Source: Nitrospira sp.
GTDB taxonomy: Bacteria > Nitrospirota > JACRHL01
Direction of reading: 5' to 3'
Assembly (NCBI GenBank): GCA_026994095.1
Contig: JALWRU010000523.1
Span: 1-10,159, forward strand
Length of the DNA: 10,159 nt
The stretch's first letter is position 1; every line of letters begins with the position of its first letter. Below, one piece after another: positions 1 to 6,298 of this stretch. The translations under genes and the position numbers were made by a program. The notes beneath the pieces were generated by a model, which made no database searches, was not told the origin of the DNA, and saw only the letters and a list, made by a program, of their open reading frames with translations.

Positions 1-167
1 GTCACTTCGCCACTGAGCTGAGCCAGATCGGTCTCCAGGGTGCCCAGCGCATCAAGCTTGGGCATCACCAGAAACTTGGCCGCCACCAGCAGCACGACCA
101 GCACCAGACCGCCACCGATCAGGTTGCGTTGCATCGCTCCCTGATTTTGCAACCACTTCATGTTCAT
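1..167 (-). CDS. pilO: PilO, type IV pilus inner-membrane alignment protein (N-terminal part, cut by window edge)
   Basis: Only the first 55 codons are inside the window. PilO forms a heterodimer with PilN in the inner membrane, and together they link cytoplasmic PilM to the outer-membrane secretin through PilP. The visible part begins MNMKWLQNQGAMQRN, followed by one hydrophobic segment at about residues 16-34. The start of a predicted helix (LDALGTLETDLAQL) follows, as expected for a short cytoplasmic tail, a membrane anchor and a periplasmic coiled coil. The ATG at 167-165 overlaps the pilN stop in an ATGA arrangement, so the two genes are translationally coupled. A second in-frame ATG lies two codons later. 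The N-terminal tail is shorter than in Pseudomonas PilO. The identification rests mainly on position after pilM and pilN, since PilO N-termini are poorly conserved. Confidence 0.85.
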   Translation of the reverse strand, partial: MNMKWLQNQGAMQRNLIGGGLVLVVLLVAAKFLVMPKLDALGTLETDLAQLSGEV

Positions 168-721
168 GCGGGTCGCTCCCCATACTGGCCGGTAAGGGTG
201 AACTCATAGGCGGTGAGGTCGGGCTCGGAAATACGTCGCGACTCCACCAGTTGCACCTGATGGATCACTTCAATCTGTTTCATGCGGCGCAGCATCTCGA
301 CGATGTCGGAGTTGCTCATGGCACGTCCCACAATCGTAACCGTGCCGCCATCTTCTTCCATGCGGGTCAGCCAGGCTCGGTCGGGTAGCTGCCGGGCCAC
401 CTGATCGAGGAACTTGACCGGCCGGCTCTGGGATTTTTTCAGGTCGGCAATGATCTTGATTTTGTCTTCAAAGGTCTTGCGGTCGGCCTCATACCCGGCC
501 ACTTCCGCCGACTGGACCTTGAGTTGATCCAGTTGGTTCTGTACCTGAAAGCGCTGCTCGGTGAGCTTGGAAATCTTGCCAGACAGCACCATGCCGTAAG
601 ACATGGAGCCCACCACCACCAGCACCAGCGCACCACCCGTTATCATCAGGTAGTTGCGGAAGCCGATGGCCTTTTTACTGGTCCGGCCCTTGCGGTGGGG
701 GAGTAGGTTTACGCGAATCAT
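164..721 (-). CDS. pilN: PilN, type IV pilus inner-membrane alignment protein
   Basis: PilN is a bitopic inner-membrane protein of the type IV pilus alignment subcomplex. Its cytoplasmic N-terminus docks into PilM, and its periplasmic part pairs with PilO. The 185-residue product begins MIRVNLLPHRKGR, which contains the conserved I/V-N-L-L-P motif that binds PilM. One membrane segment follows at about residues 24-47. A charged, probably coiled-coil stretch runs from about 50 to 95, and a small alpha/beta C-terminal domain begins near LDQVARQLP. The length matches the family. The ATG at 721-719 overlaps the pilM TGA by 4 bases, and the stop overlaps the pilO start by 4 bases, so the three genes should be made from one transcript. 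An AAGGG lies about 10 bases before the start, inside pilM. Confidence 0.96.
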   Translation of the reverse strand: MIRVNLLPHRKGRTSKKAIGFRNYLMITGGALVLVVVGSMSYGMVLSGKISKLTEQRFQVQNQLDQLKVQSAEVAGYEADRKTFEDKIKIIADLKKSQSRPVKFLDQVARQLPDRAWLTRMEEDGGTVTIVGRAMSNSDIVEMLRRMKQIEVIHQVQLVESRRISEPDLTAYEFTLTGQYGERPA

Positions 722-1773
722 CGGTCGCTGACCCTTCGGGTTGCCAGACCGGCCGCCACACCCAGGTATGGGCTGGCGTCCTTGACGGTGTCATCGTCGA
801 TGCTGCCGGACAACTGAATGTTTTCGAACGGGTTGAGCATCTCTACCGGTACCCCCAGCCGTTCGCCCACCTGATGGACCAGCCCCAGGGTCTTGCCCGC
901 TCCGCCGGACAGATAGACCTTGTTGATCTGGCTGGCCTGCACGGTGGTTTTAAAATAGTCGAAGGTACGGCCCACTTCGGCGGCGATCTCGGAGTTCATC
1001 TCCTGCACCAGCGTCTGTACCCGCTCGTTGTCGATGCCTTCAATCATTTCGCCCCGTTTGGCGCGCTCAGCTTCGTTAAAACTGATGTTGAGCCCCTTCT
1101 GGATCTCCTCGGTGTAGCGGTTGCCACCCATGGAGATGTCACGGGTAAAGGCCGACATACCGTCCACCAACACATTAATGTTGGTGGCCGATGCGCCGAT
1201 GTTCACCAGCCCGGTAATGTGCTCACCCACGCCGAAGTTGGCGCAAAAGATGTTCTCCAGACCGAAGGCGTCCACGTCGACTACCTTGGGTTTGAGGCCC
1301 GCCTCTTCTACCAGCGTAACCAGCTCACTGACCCGGTCTTTTTTAGCGGCTACCAGCAGTACGGGCATCTGCCCGTTGGGGGTGGCATCGTCGGTGCCGG
1401 TCATAATATGAAAATCAAGATGCACGTCACTGATCTCAAACGGAATGTACTGCTCGGCCTCCCATGCAATACTTTCGGAGAGTTCTTCCTCGCCCATAAT
1501 AGGCAGGTAGATTTTTTTTACGATCAGCGAGTTGCCGGATACCGAGATACCGACCTGCTTCTGGCGGATTTTGTGGGATGCAAATAGCGAGCGGATGGCG
1601 TCGGCCACGTGGCCCGCATCCATGACGGCACCATCCACGATGGCGTCCGGGTCCAGCTCCATGATGCCGAAGTTCTCAAGCGTGTAGGAGCCGCCCTTTT
1701 CAGACAGGTGAACGAGCTTGACTGCGCTCGACCCGATATCAAGACCGACCAACGGCTGGCTTTTACCCAACAT
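718..1773 (-). CDS. pilM: PilM, actin-like ATPase of the type IV pilus inner-membrane complex
   Basis: PilM is a cytoplasmic FtsA/actin-fold protein that binds the PilN N-terminal peptide and couples the cytoplasmic pilus motors to the PilNOP alignment complex. The 351 residues match the usual length. The nucleotide-binding motifs are visible: phosphate-1 VGLDIGSSAVK at 9-19, phosphate-2 NIGASAT at 191-197, and the adenosine motif VYLSGGAG at 286-293. The segment from about 84 to 125 (KKIYLPIMGEEELSESIAWEA) is typical of PilM. The ATG at 1773-1771 has GGGGAG about 9 bases upstream. This is the first gene of pilMNO and is preceded by a 175-base non-coding gap that could hold its promoter. In many gammaproteobacteria pilM is divergent from ponA; here ubiX lies upstream in the same direction. 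Confidence 0.97.
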   Translation of the reverse strand: MLGKSQPLVGLDIGSSAVKLVHLSEKGGSYTLENFGIMELDPDAIVDGAVMDAGHVADAIRSLFASHKIRQKQVGISVSGNSLIVKKIYLPIMGEEELSESIAWEAEQYIPFEISDVHLDFHIMTGTDDATPNGQMPVLLVAAKKDRVSELVTLVEEAGLKPKVVDVDAFGLENIFCANFGVGEHITGLVNIGASATNINVLVDGMSAFTRDISMGGNRYTEEIQKGLNISFNEAERAKRGEMIEGIDNERVQTLVQEMNSEIAAEVGRTFDYFKTTVQASQINKVYLSGGAGKTLGLVHQVGERLGVPVEMLNPFENIQLSGSIDDDTVKDASPYLGVAAGLATRRVSDR

Positions 1774-1820
1774 CCTTGTTATCTCCCCTGATGCGCCATC
1801 CTGGCGTCAGTTTGTGCGAG

Positions 1821-1846
1821 ATTGTACCGTGACCCATTCCGATCAA
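1821..1846 (-). promoter_or_regulatory. Possible sigma-70-type promoter of pilMNO (weak)
   Basis: Read on the minus strand, a good -10 match TACAAT (1826-1821) is preceded by TTGATC (1846-1841), which matches TTGACA at four of six positions. The spacing is only 14 bases, shorter than the favoured 17, so the pair is doubtful. The -10 lies about 48 bases before the pilM start. The -35-like hexamer lies inside the inner arm of the inverted repeat at 1841-1904. An earlier promoter upstream of ubiX could serve pilMNO instead. Confidence 0.25.
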
Positions 1847-1913
1847 CAGCGTTGCCCCGGCTGGGCTGAACCGAACCACCAGCCTGCTGGCGCAAGCGTT
1901 GATCTGATTCAAC
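1841..1913. promoter_or_regulatory. Imperfect inverted repeat with alternative pairing in the ubiX-pilM gap
   Basis: The arms 1841-1855 and 1892-1904 pair as GATCAAC, GC and TTGC against GCAA, GC and GTTGATC. This gives 13 base pairs with two single-base bulges. Inside, GGCTGG (1859-1864) pairs with CCAGCC (1879-1884) around a 14-base loop. The outer arm GTTGATC can instead pair partly with TCAAC at 1909-1913 (GTTGA at 1898-1902, six-base loop), so two structures compete. Neither side is followed by a T tract, so it is not an obvious intrinsic terminator. A 5' leader structure, an operator or a small RNA are all possible; the function is inferred. Confidence 0.4.
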
Positions 1914-1948
1914 CAGTCTTATCGCCATCTGCAACCCTTTTCGTTAAT

Positions 1949-2575
1949 TTATATGGGCGGTGCGGTGTCGCCTCCCGGCCCACTCCAGCGGGGCGCCCAA
2001 TCCATTCCGGGAGAGAGATAATCCAAAACCCGTGCCACAATGAAATCCACCATCTCCTCTACGCTCTGTGGACGGGTGTAGAAGGCCGGTGACGCCGGGA
2101 TAATCGATACCCGTGAAAGGCGCGACAAGGTCAGCAAATTGTTGAGATGAATGGGGCTTAACGGGGCCTCTCTGGGGACGATCACCAGTGGCCGTTGCTC
2201 CTTGATATGTACGTCTGCTGCGCGCCCTAAAAGGGACTCGGCATAGCCGTTGGCCAGGGCCGACACGGCCTTCATTGATGCGGGTGCCACCGCCATGCCG
2301 TCGGTGATAAAGCTGCCGCTGGCAATGGCCGCATGCAGGTTGTTGTCGGCATAGACGGTGATGTTGCCGCTGGTGCCGGTGTAGCGGTTAAACACCTCGG
2401 TGGCGGTGGTCACGTCGCTCCCCACCTGTAAGTCGCACTCCTCAGCCAGCAGCGCACGGCCAGTGCGAGAGATCACCACGTGCACCTGATGGTTGTGACG
2501 CGCCAGCGCATAAACCAGACGAGCGCCATAGATAGCGCCACTTGCGCCACTGATTCCGACTACAAAATTGGACAT
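1949..2575 (-). CDS. ubiX: UbiX, flavin prenyltransferase
   Basis: UbiX joins a dimethylallyl group to reduced FMN to make the prenylated FMN cofactor needed by the decarboxylase UbiD in ubiquinone synthesis. It is a soluble flavoprotein. The 208-residue product starts MSNFVVGISGASGA, with the phosphate-binding GISGASG at 7-13. It also has SGSF at 87-90, a VPREAPLS segment at 133-140 and PAFYTRP at 163-169. By comparison with the Pseudomonas enzyme, K125, R135, Y166 and R182 correspond to residues that hold the prenyl phosphate and shape the active site. No ubiD is in the window. The gene follows rapZ after 91 bases that hold overlapping hairpins. The ribosome binding site before the ATG is weak. 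A close paralogue (Pad1-type) would have the same chemistry. Confidence 0.97.
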   Translation of the reverse strand: MSNFVVGISGASGAIYGARLVYALARHNHQVHVVISRTGRALLAEECDLQVGSDVTTATEVFNRYTGTSGNITVYADNNLHAAIASGSFITDGMAVAPASMKAVSALANGYAESLLGRAADVHIKEQRPLVIVPREAPLSPIHLNNLLTLSRLSRVSIIPASPAFYTRPQSVEEMVDFIVARVLDYLSPGMDWAPRWSGPGGDTAPPI

Positions 2576-2624
2576 ATGGTTCGACCGCGAACGCCCCGTG
2601 TTTCACAGAAATAAAATCGTCGTG

Positions 2625-2673
2625 CTGCGCTTACCGAATCGTAAAGGCGCAGTAGTAGAAGCGGGCCTACTGC
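2625..2673 (-). terminator. Overlapping hairpins at the 3' end of rapZ, possible weak terminator
   Basis: Two stems share bases. The first pairs GCAGTAG (2649-2655) with CTACTGC (2667-2673) and includes the rapZ stop codon. The second pairs CTGCGC-TTAC (2625-2634) with GTAA-(AG)-GCGCAG (2641-2652), with a two-base bulge and a six-base loop. Positions 2649-2652 belong to both, so only one can form at a time. On the minus-strand transcript the second hairpin is followed, after about seven bases, by ATTTTATTT, which would make a poor but possible intrinsic terminator between rapZ and ubiX. Confidence 0.35.
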
Positions 2674-3536
2674 TTGGCCTGATCCACCGTATCCCGTAGC
2701 CGCACTTCTATGGGCCACGGCCCGTCGGCCAGGTGGGCCGAGACCGCCTCTGCCACCGCCACCGAGCGGTGGCGGCCGCCCGTACAGCCGATACCCACCG
2801 TCAGATAGCTGCGCCCCTCCCGGTCGTACTCCGGGACTGAAAATTCCAGCATCGAAACGATGTGCTGCACCATCTTGTCGGTGCGTGGGTCGTTCATCAC
2901 AAAGGCGCGCACTTGCGGGTCCCGTCCGTTCTTGTGGCGCAGTTCGGGATCGAAGTGGGGATTGTCCAGAAAACGCACATCAAATAAAAGATCGGCTTCC
3001 AGGGGAATGCCGTATTTATAACCAAATGCCACCAGCGAAACCGTCAAGGAATTGTCCTTCTGATCGCCTGAAAAATGACGTCGGATGTAATCTTTGAGGT
3101 CGTGGACCGAGAAGGCCGAGGTATTGACCCGCAGATCTGCGGTATTTCTGAGGCTGGTGAGCATTTCTCGCTCCAGCAGCAGCCCTTCGGCAACGCTGCC
3201 GTCTGGCGAGAGCGGGTGGGGGCGGCGGGTTTCGGAGAAGCGCCGGATCAGCGCAGCGTCGTCTGCATCAAAGAACAGGGTCTCCACCCGGTGGCCCCGG
3301 TCCCGTAGGGTGGTGGCCGGGTCCGGGTCGCTGTCAGAGAAGATCCGTTCGCGCACATCCACCACCAGCGCTACCCGTGACACCGCAGACTGGGATTGTT
3401 CACACAACTCGGCAAAGGTGGGCAGCAGCGCCAGCGGCAGGTTATCGACACAGTAGTAGCCGATATCTTCCAACGCATCCAGGGCGTGGCTCTTGCCCCC
3501 TCCGGAGGTACCGGTAAGGATCACAAATTGAATCAT
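2667..3536 (-). CDS. rapZ: RapZ, P-loop RNase adapter / nucleotide-binding regulator
   Basis: In E. coli RapZ binds the sRNAs GlmY and GlmZ and delivers GlmZ to RNase E, thereby controlling glucosamine-6-phosphate synthase. The protein is more widespread than those sRNAs. The 289 residues show a Walker A motif GTSGGGKS at 9-16 and the family segment DIGYYCVDNLPLALLP. Also present are VRFLDNPHFDPELR and the C-terminal-domain motif GCTGGRHRS at about 250-258. I chose the ATG at 3536, because MIQFVILTG aligns with the family N-terminus. An in-frame TTG at 3569 would add 11 residues before it. The C-terminus reads RLRDTVDQAKQ and lacks the K-R-K-P tail of E. coli RapZ that contributes to sRNA binding. 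The gene follows hpf with no ptsN between them. Confidence 0.96.
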   Translation of the reverse strand: MIQFVILTGTSGGGKSHALDALEDIGYYCVDNLPLALLPTFAELCEQSQSAVSRVALVVDVRERIFSDSDPDPATTLRDRGHRVETLFFDADDAALIRRFSETRRPHPLSPDGSVAEGLLLEREMLTSLRNTADLRVNTSAFSVHDLKDYIRRHFSGDQKDNSLTVSLVAFGYKYGIPLEADLLFDVRFLDNPHFDPELRHKNGRDPQVRAFVMNDPRTDKMVQHIVSMLEFSVPEYDREGRSYLTVGIGCTGGRHRSVAVAEAVSAHLADGPWPIEVRLRDTVDQAKQ

Positions 3537-3582
3537 GCCTCGCTTACCGGTGCCTCTTCGGGTGGTCAAAGCGCCCTGTCGG

Positions 3583-3606
3583 GCTGTCGCAACTACGGGC
3601 GACAGC
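3583..3606 (-). promoter_or_regulatory. Perfect 8-bp hairpin between hpf and rapZ
   Basis: GCTGTCGC (3583-3590) and GCGACAGC (3599-3606) form a perfect stem with an eight-base loop, starting about seven bases after the hpf stop. On the minus-strand RNA no U tract follows directly; only a short TTT occurs further on. It could protect the hpf 3' end, mark a processing site or attenuate transcription before rapZ. The role is inferred. Confidence 0.4.
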
Positions 3607-3612
3607 GACCCA

Positions 3613-3963
3613 TCAGGATTCAGTTGCCAGGGCCTCTTCGACGACCAGGGCCTCCTGGCCGACCGAGGTGGAGCCCTTGTGGTGCGACAGCTTCTCTTTG
3701 TAGCGGCGCAGCTGTTGCTCTATTTTGTCCATGGCCTTGTCGATGCAGGCGTACATGTCTTCACCCTCCCCCTTGGCGGTGATCTGCTGTCCTTTGACGT
3801 TGACGACAATCTCCGCCGTGTGGTGCAGCTTGTGGGCCTCCAGAATGACGTGGACGCCGTACTCTCGATGGATGTACTTTTCGGCCTTGGATACCTTGTT
3901 ATGGACGTAGTCTTTGAGGGCCGTAGTGAGTTCCATCTGGCGGGCGGTGACGACAACTTGCAT
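3613..3963 (-). CDS. hpf: HPF/RaiA-family ribosome hibernation-promoting factor
   Basis: This protein binds the small ribosomal subunit near the decoding centre in stationary phase and silences ribosomes. The 116-residue product has the S30AE domain from residue 1 to about 95. It begins MQVVVTARQMELTTALKDYV, with the basic helix HNKVSKAEKY and a terminal helix AMDKIEQQLRRYKEKL. E. coli HPF has 95 residues. Here about 20 extra residues follow, including an acidic stretch (VGQEALVVEEALATES), which recalls the C-terminal tail of E. coli YfiA/RaiA. It is far too short to be a long HPF with its own dimerisation domain. The ATG at 3963 has GAGGAGA seven bases upstream. The gene lies directly after rpoN, its usual neighbour. 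Confidence 0.96.
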   Translation of the reverse strand: MQVVVTARQMELTTALKDYVHNKVSKAEKYIHREYGVHVILEAHKLHHTAEIVVNVKGQQITAKGEGEDMYACIDKAMDKIEQQLRRYKEKLSHHKGSTSVGQEALVVEEALATES

Positions 3964-3988
3964 GAAGCGTTCTCCTCAAATATGGTGT

Positions 3989-4011
3989 GGTCGGAGCCCC
4001 AAAATCCGACC
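3989..4011 (-). promoter_or_regulatory. Hairpin just upstream of the hpf ribosome binding site
   Basis: GGTCGGA (3989-3995) and TCCGACC (4005-4011) form a perfect 7-bp stem with a nine-base loop. In the minus-strand transcript it ends about 11 bases before the GAGGAGA of hpf. It could mark a 5' leader or influence hpf translation. No U tract follows, so it is not a normal terminator. Confidence 0.35.
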
Positions 4012-4026
4012 TTCCGGCTTGATTGG

Positions 4027-4048
4027 GCACGAAGCTGGGTATTCGTGC
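4027..4048 (-). promoter_or_regulatory. Second hairpin in the rpoN-hpf gap
   Basis: GCACGAA (4027-4033) and TTCGTGC (4042-4048) form a perfect 7-bp stem with an eight-base loop, about 40 bases after the rpoN stop. It lies 15 bases upstream of the next hairpin in the same 125-base gap. No T-rich stretch follows. Tandem stems of this kind can be mRNA 3'-end or processing structures; the function here is unknown. Confidence 0.3.
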
Positions 4049-4088
4049 GTCCTCACCCCTCCAGAATGCACCCGCAGGTGCCGCCCTG

Positions 4089-5501
4089 TCAAAAGGGGCG
4101 TTTACGCCGGTTGGAGGGAGGAATTGAAAGCTCGGTGCGGTACTTGGCTACGGTTCGTCGTGCCACCGCCACATTGCGTGCTTTTAAAATCTTGACCAAC
4201 TCTTGATCCTTGAGCGGTTTCTGGGCGTCTTCTGCCGCCACCAGCTCACGAATCATCTCACGCACGGTGACCGACGAGACTTCGGTACCGTAGCCGTCCA
4301 CCCGTGACAGGCCGCTGTTAAAGAAATACTTCAACTCCAGAATGCCGTGGGGGGTGTGCATGTATTTGTTGGTGGTCACCCGGCTGATGGTCGACTCGTG
4401 CATGTCGATGTCGTCGGCCACCTGCTTGAGGATCAGCGGTTTCAAGTGGCTGACCCCCTTGTCAAAAAAGTCGCGCTGAAAACGGACGATGCTCTCTGAT
4501 ACCCGCACAATGGTGCGATTGCGCTGCTCGATGCTCTTGATCATCCACAGGGCCGAGCGCAGCTTGCTGTCGATGTACTCCTGCGCCTCAGCGGGGGCGT
4601 CGGAGCGGTTGGCCAGCATCTTTTTGTAATAGGGGCTGACCCTGAGGCGTGGCATACCCTCTTCGTTGAGCAGCACCCGGTAGTCGCCATCCGCCGGCAC
4701 CACGTAGACGTCTGGTGTAACGGTAAAATTCTGGGTGGTGGCAAAGGGGCGGCCCGGTTTTGGCTCCAGACACTCCAGCAGGCGGGAGGTCTCGTACACC
4801 TCTTCTTTAGAGACTTTAAGCGCCCGTGCGATTTGGGGGTAGCGGCGGCGCTCCAGATCTTGCAGGTGATCGGTAATGATCGCTTCCAGCAAGGGGTTGT
4901 CCATCTCCAGCTGGGAGATCTGGATCAACAGGCATTCGCTCAAATCCCGCGCGGCCACACCGGCCGGGTCAAACTCCTGAATGACGTGCAGAACCCGCTC
5001 GATCTCCTGCTCGTCTTCGCCACTCTGTTCCGCGATTTCGGCCAGGTTGCAGCGTAGATAGCCGTCATCGTCGATGTTGCCGATGATGATCTCGCCGACC
5101 GTCATCTCGCGCTCACCCAGGTGGGCCAGCTTGAGCTGCCAGCTTAAGTGATCGAGCAGCGAGGTGGCGCCGGTCAGGGTCTGGTCGTAGCCCGGCAGTT
5201 CATCAGGTGGTGCGGCCACACCGCTGAAATCACGCCCGTCACCTAAGTCCTGGGCGAAGTACTCTTCCCACTTGTAGCCCAGATCTTCGGCATCCTGATC
5301 GGTGGCGGTAGCCTCTTCGCTTTTGGAGGTCTCCGGCTCGTCATCTACCCCCACCTCTTCCATGGTGGGGTTTTCGACCATCTCTTGCTCGATGGCCTGC
5401 TCCAACTCTTGACGAGAGAGCTGTAATAGCCGGATGGCCATTTGAAGCTGGGGGGTCATCACCAGCTTCTGCGTCAATATGGGACGTAGCGTCAGCTTCA
5501 T
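4089..5501 (-). CDS. rpoN: RNA polymerase sigma-54 factor RpoN
   Basis: Sigma-54 directs RNA polymerase to -24/-12 promoters and needs an AAA+ activator. It commonly controls nitrogen use, motility and pilus genes. The 470 residues (E. coli has 477) show all regions. Region I is at 1-48 and is rich in Q and L (LTLRPILTQKLVMTPQLQMA). An acidic linker lies at about 49-105, followed by the core-binding domain. A helix-turn-helix lies near 358-380, and the RpoN box ARRTVAKYR at 447-455 recognises the -24 element. The ATG at 5501 gives the canonical N-terminus, but the Shine-Dalgarno sequence before it is weak. The gene follows lptB after 80 bases and precedes hpf, the usual order in gammaproteobacteria. 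Confidence 0.98.
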   Translation of the reverse strand: MKLTLRPILTQKLVMTPQLQMAIRLLQLSRQELEQAIEQEMVENPTMEEVGVDDEPETSKSEEATATDQDAEDLGYKWEEYFAQDLGDGRDFSGVAAPPDELPGYDQTLTGATSLLDHLSWQLKLAHLGEREMTVGEIIIGNIDDDGYLRCNLAEIAEQSGEDEQEIERVLHVIQEFDPAGVAARDLSECLLIQISQLEMDNPLLEAIITDHLQDLERRRYPQIARALKVSKEEVYETSRLLECLEPKPGRPFATTQNFTVTPDVYVVPADGDYRVLLNEEGMPRLRVSPYYKKMLANRSDAPAEAQEYIDSKLRSALWMIKSIEQRNRTIVRVSESIVRFQRDFFDKGVSHLKPLILKQVADDIDMHESTISRVTTNKYMHTPHGILELKYFFNSGLSRVDGYGTEVSSVTVREMIRELVAAEDAQKPLKDQELVKILKARNVAVARRTVAKYRTELSIPPSNRRKRPF

Positions 5502-5581
5502 AGAGGCAGAGACCGTAGCTGCAAAATGCGGCTTCCTATCGTGAAAAGGCTCACCATTCTATCGGCGCATCGTACCGGATA

Positions 5582-6298
5582 TTAAAGGGTAAAACGGTCG
5601 CCAAGGTAGATGCTCCGTACGTGGGCACTGTCGGCGATCTGCCGGGGTGGCCCTGATTCAAGAATAGATCCTTCATAGATGATGTAAGCACGGTCAGTAA
5701 TTTGCAAGGTCTCGCGCACGTTGTGGTCGGTGATGAGCACCCCCAGACCGCGATCCTTGAGATTGGTGACGATCTCCTGAATGTCCCCCACCGCGATTGG
5801 GTCGATGCCCGCAAACGGTTCATCCAGCAATAAATGGGATGGATTGGTGGCCAGCGCGCGGGCGATTTCCACCCGTCGCCGCTCGCCGCCAGACAGGGTA
5901 AATGCGTGAGATCTGAACAGGTGAGTGAGTTTGAACTCTTCTAACAATCGGTCCCGTTGTGCCTGTTTTTCGTGCCTTCCGCCGGGCATGTGCTCCAGTA
6001 CCGCGTCCAGATTCTGGGCCACGGTCAGTTTGCGAAAGATGCTGGCCTCTTGCGGCAGGTATCCCAGCCCCCGGCGGGCCCGCTGATAGACCGGCAGGGG
6101 GGTGATGTCGTGATCGTCCAGATGCACGTTGCCGCCGTCCGGCTGCACCAGCCCGATCACCATGTAGAAGGCGGTGGTCTTGCCTGCGCCGTTGGGGCCG
6201 AGCAGCCCCACCACCTCACCTGCCGCCACTTGCAACGACACATCCTTGACCACCGTGCGGCCGTGGTAGGACTTATTCAGGCCGGTGGCGACCAGCAC
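5582..6298 (-). CDS. lptB: LptB, ATPase of the LPS export ABC transporter
   Basis: LptB is the cytoplasmic ATPase of LptB2FGC, which extracts lipopolysaccharide from the inner membrane and pushes it along the LptA bridge. The 238 residues contain Walker A GPNGAGKTT at 34-42 and the Q-loop Gln at 83. The ABC signature LSGGE is at 135-139, Walker B LLLDE at 156-160, and the switch His is at 192. The segment LPQEASIFRKLTV is typical of LptB. The start codon is GTG at 6298-6296 and overlaps the lptA TAG by one base, which indicates translational coupling. The membrane partners LptF and LptG are not in this window, as is normal. Confidence 0.97.
   Translation of the reverse strand: MLVATGLNKSYHGRTVVKDVSLQVAAGEVVGLLGPNGAGKTTAFYMVIGLVQPDGGNVHLDDHDITPLPVYQRARRGLGYLPQEASIFRKLTVAQNLDAVLEHMPGGRHEKQAQRDRLLEEFKLTHLFRSHAFTLSGGERRRVEIARALATNPSHLLLDEPFAGIDPIAVGDIQEIVTNLKDRGLGVLITDHNVRETLQITDRAYIIYEGSILESGPPRQIADSAHVRSIYLGDRFTL

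Noticed and set aside
874..1587. Long plus-strand open frame opposite pilM (237 codons)
   Set aside because: It is antisense to a clearly identified gene, has no recognisable domain, and its length is explained by codon bias of the opposite strand.
1774..1948. Sigma-54 (-24/-12) promoter for pilMNO
   Set aside because: GG and GC pairs with ten-base spacing occur, but the flanking bases do not match TGGCAC and TTGC.
3537..3569. Upstream TTG start of rapZ adding 11 residues
   Set aside because: The added residues are basic and not family-like, and the ATG at 3536 gives the normal RapZ N-terminus. The choice is not certain, because neither start has an ideal ribosome binding site.
3535..4206. 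Plus-strand open frame of 223 codons across rapZ, hpf and rpoN
   Set aside because: It crosses three well-supported minus-strand genes and their gaps, and the translation shows no protein-like pattern.
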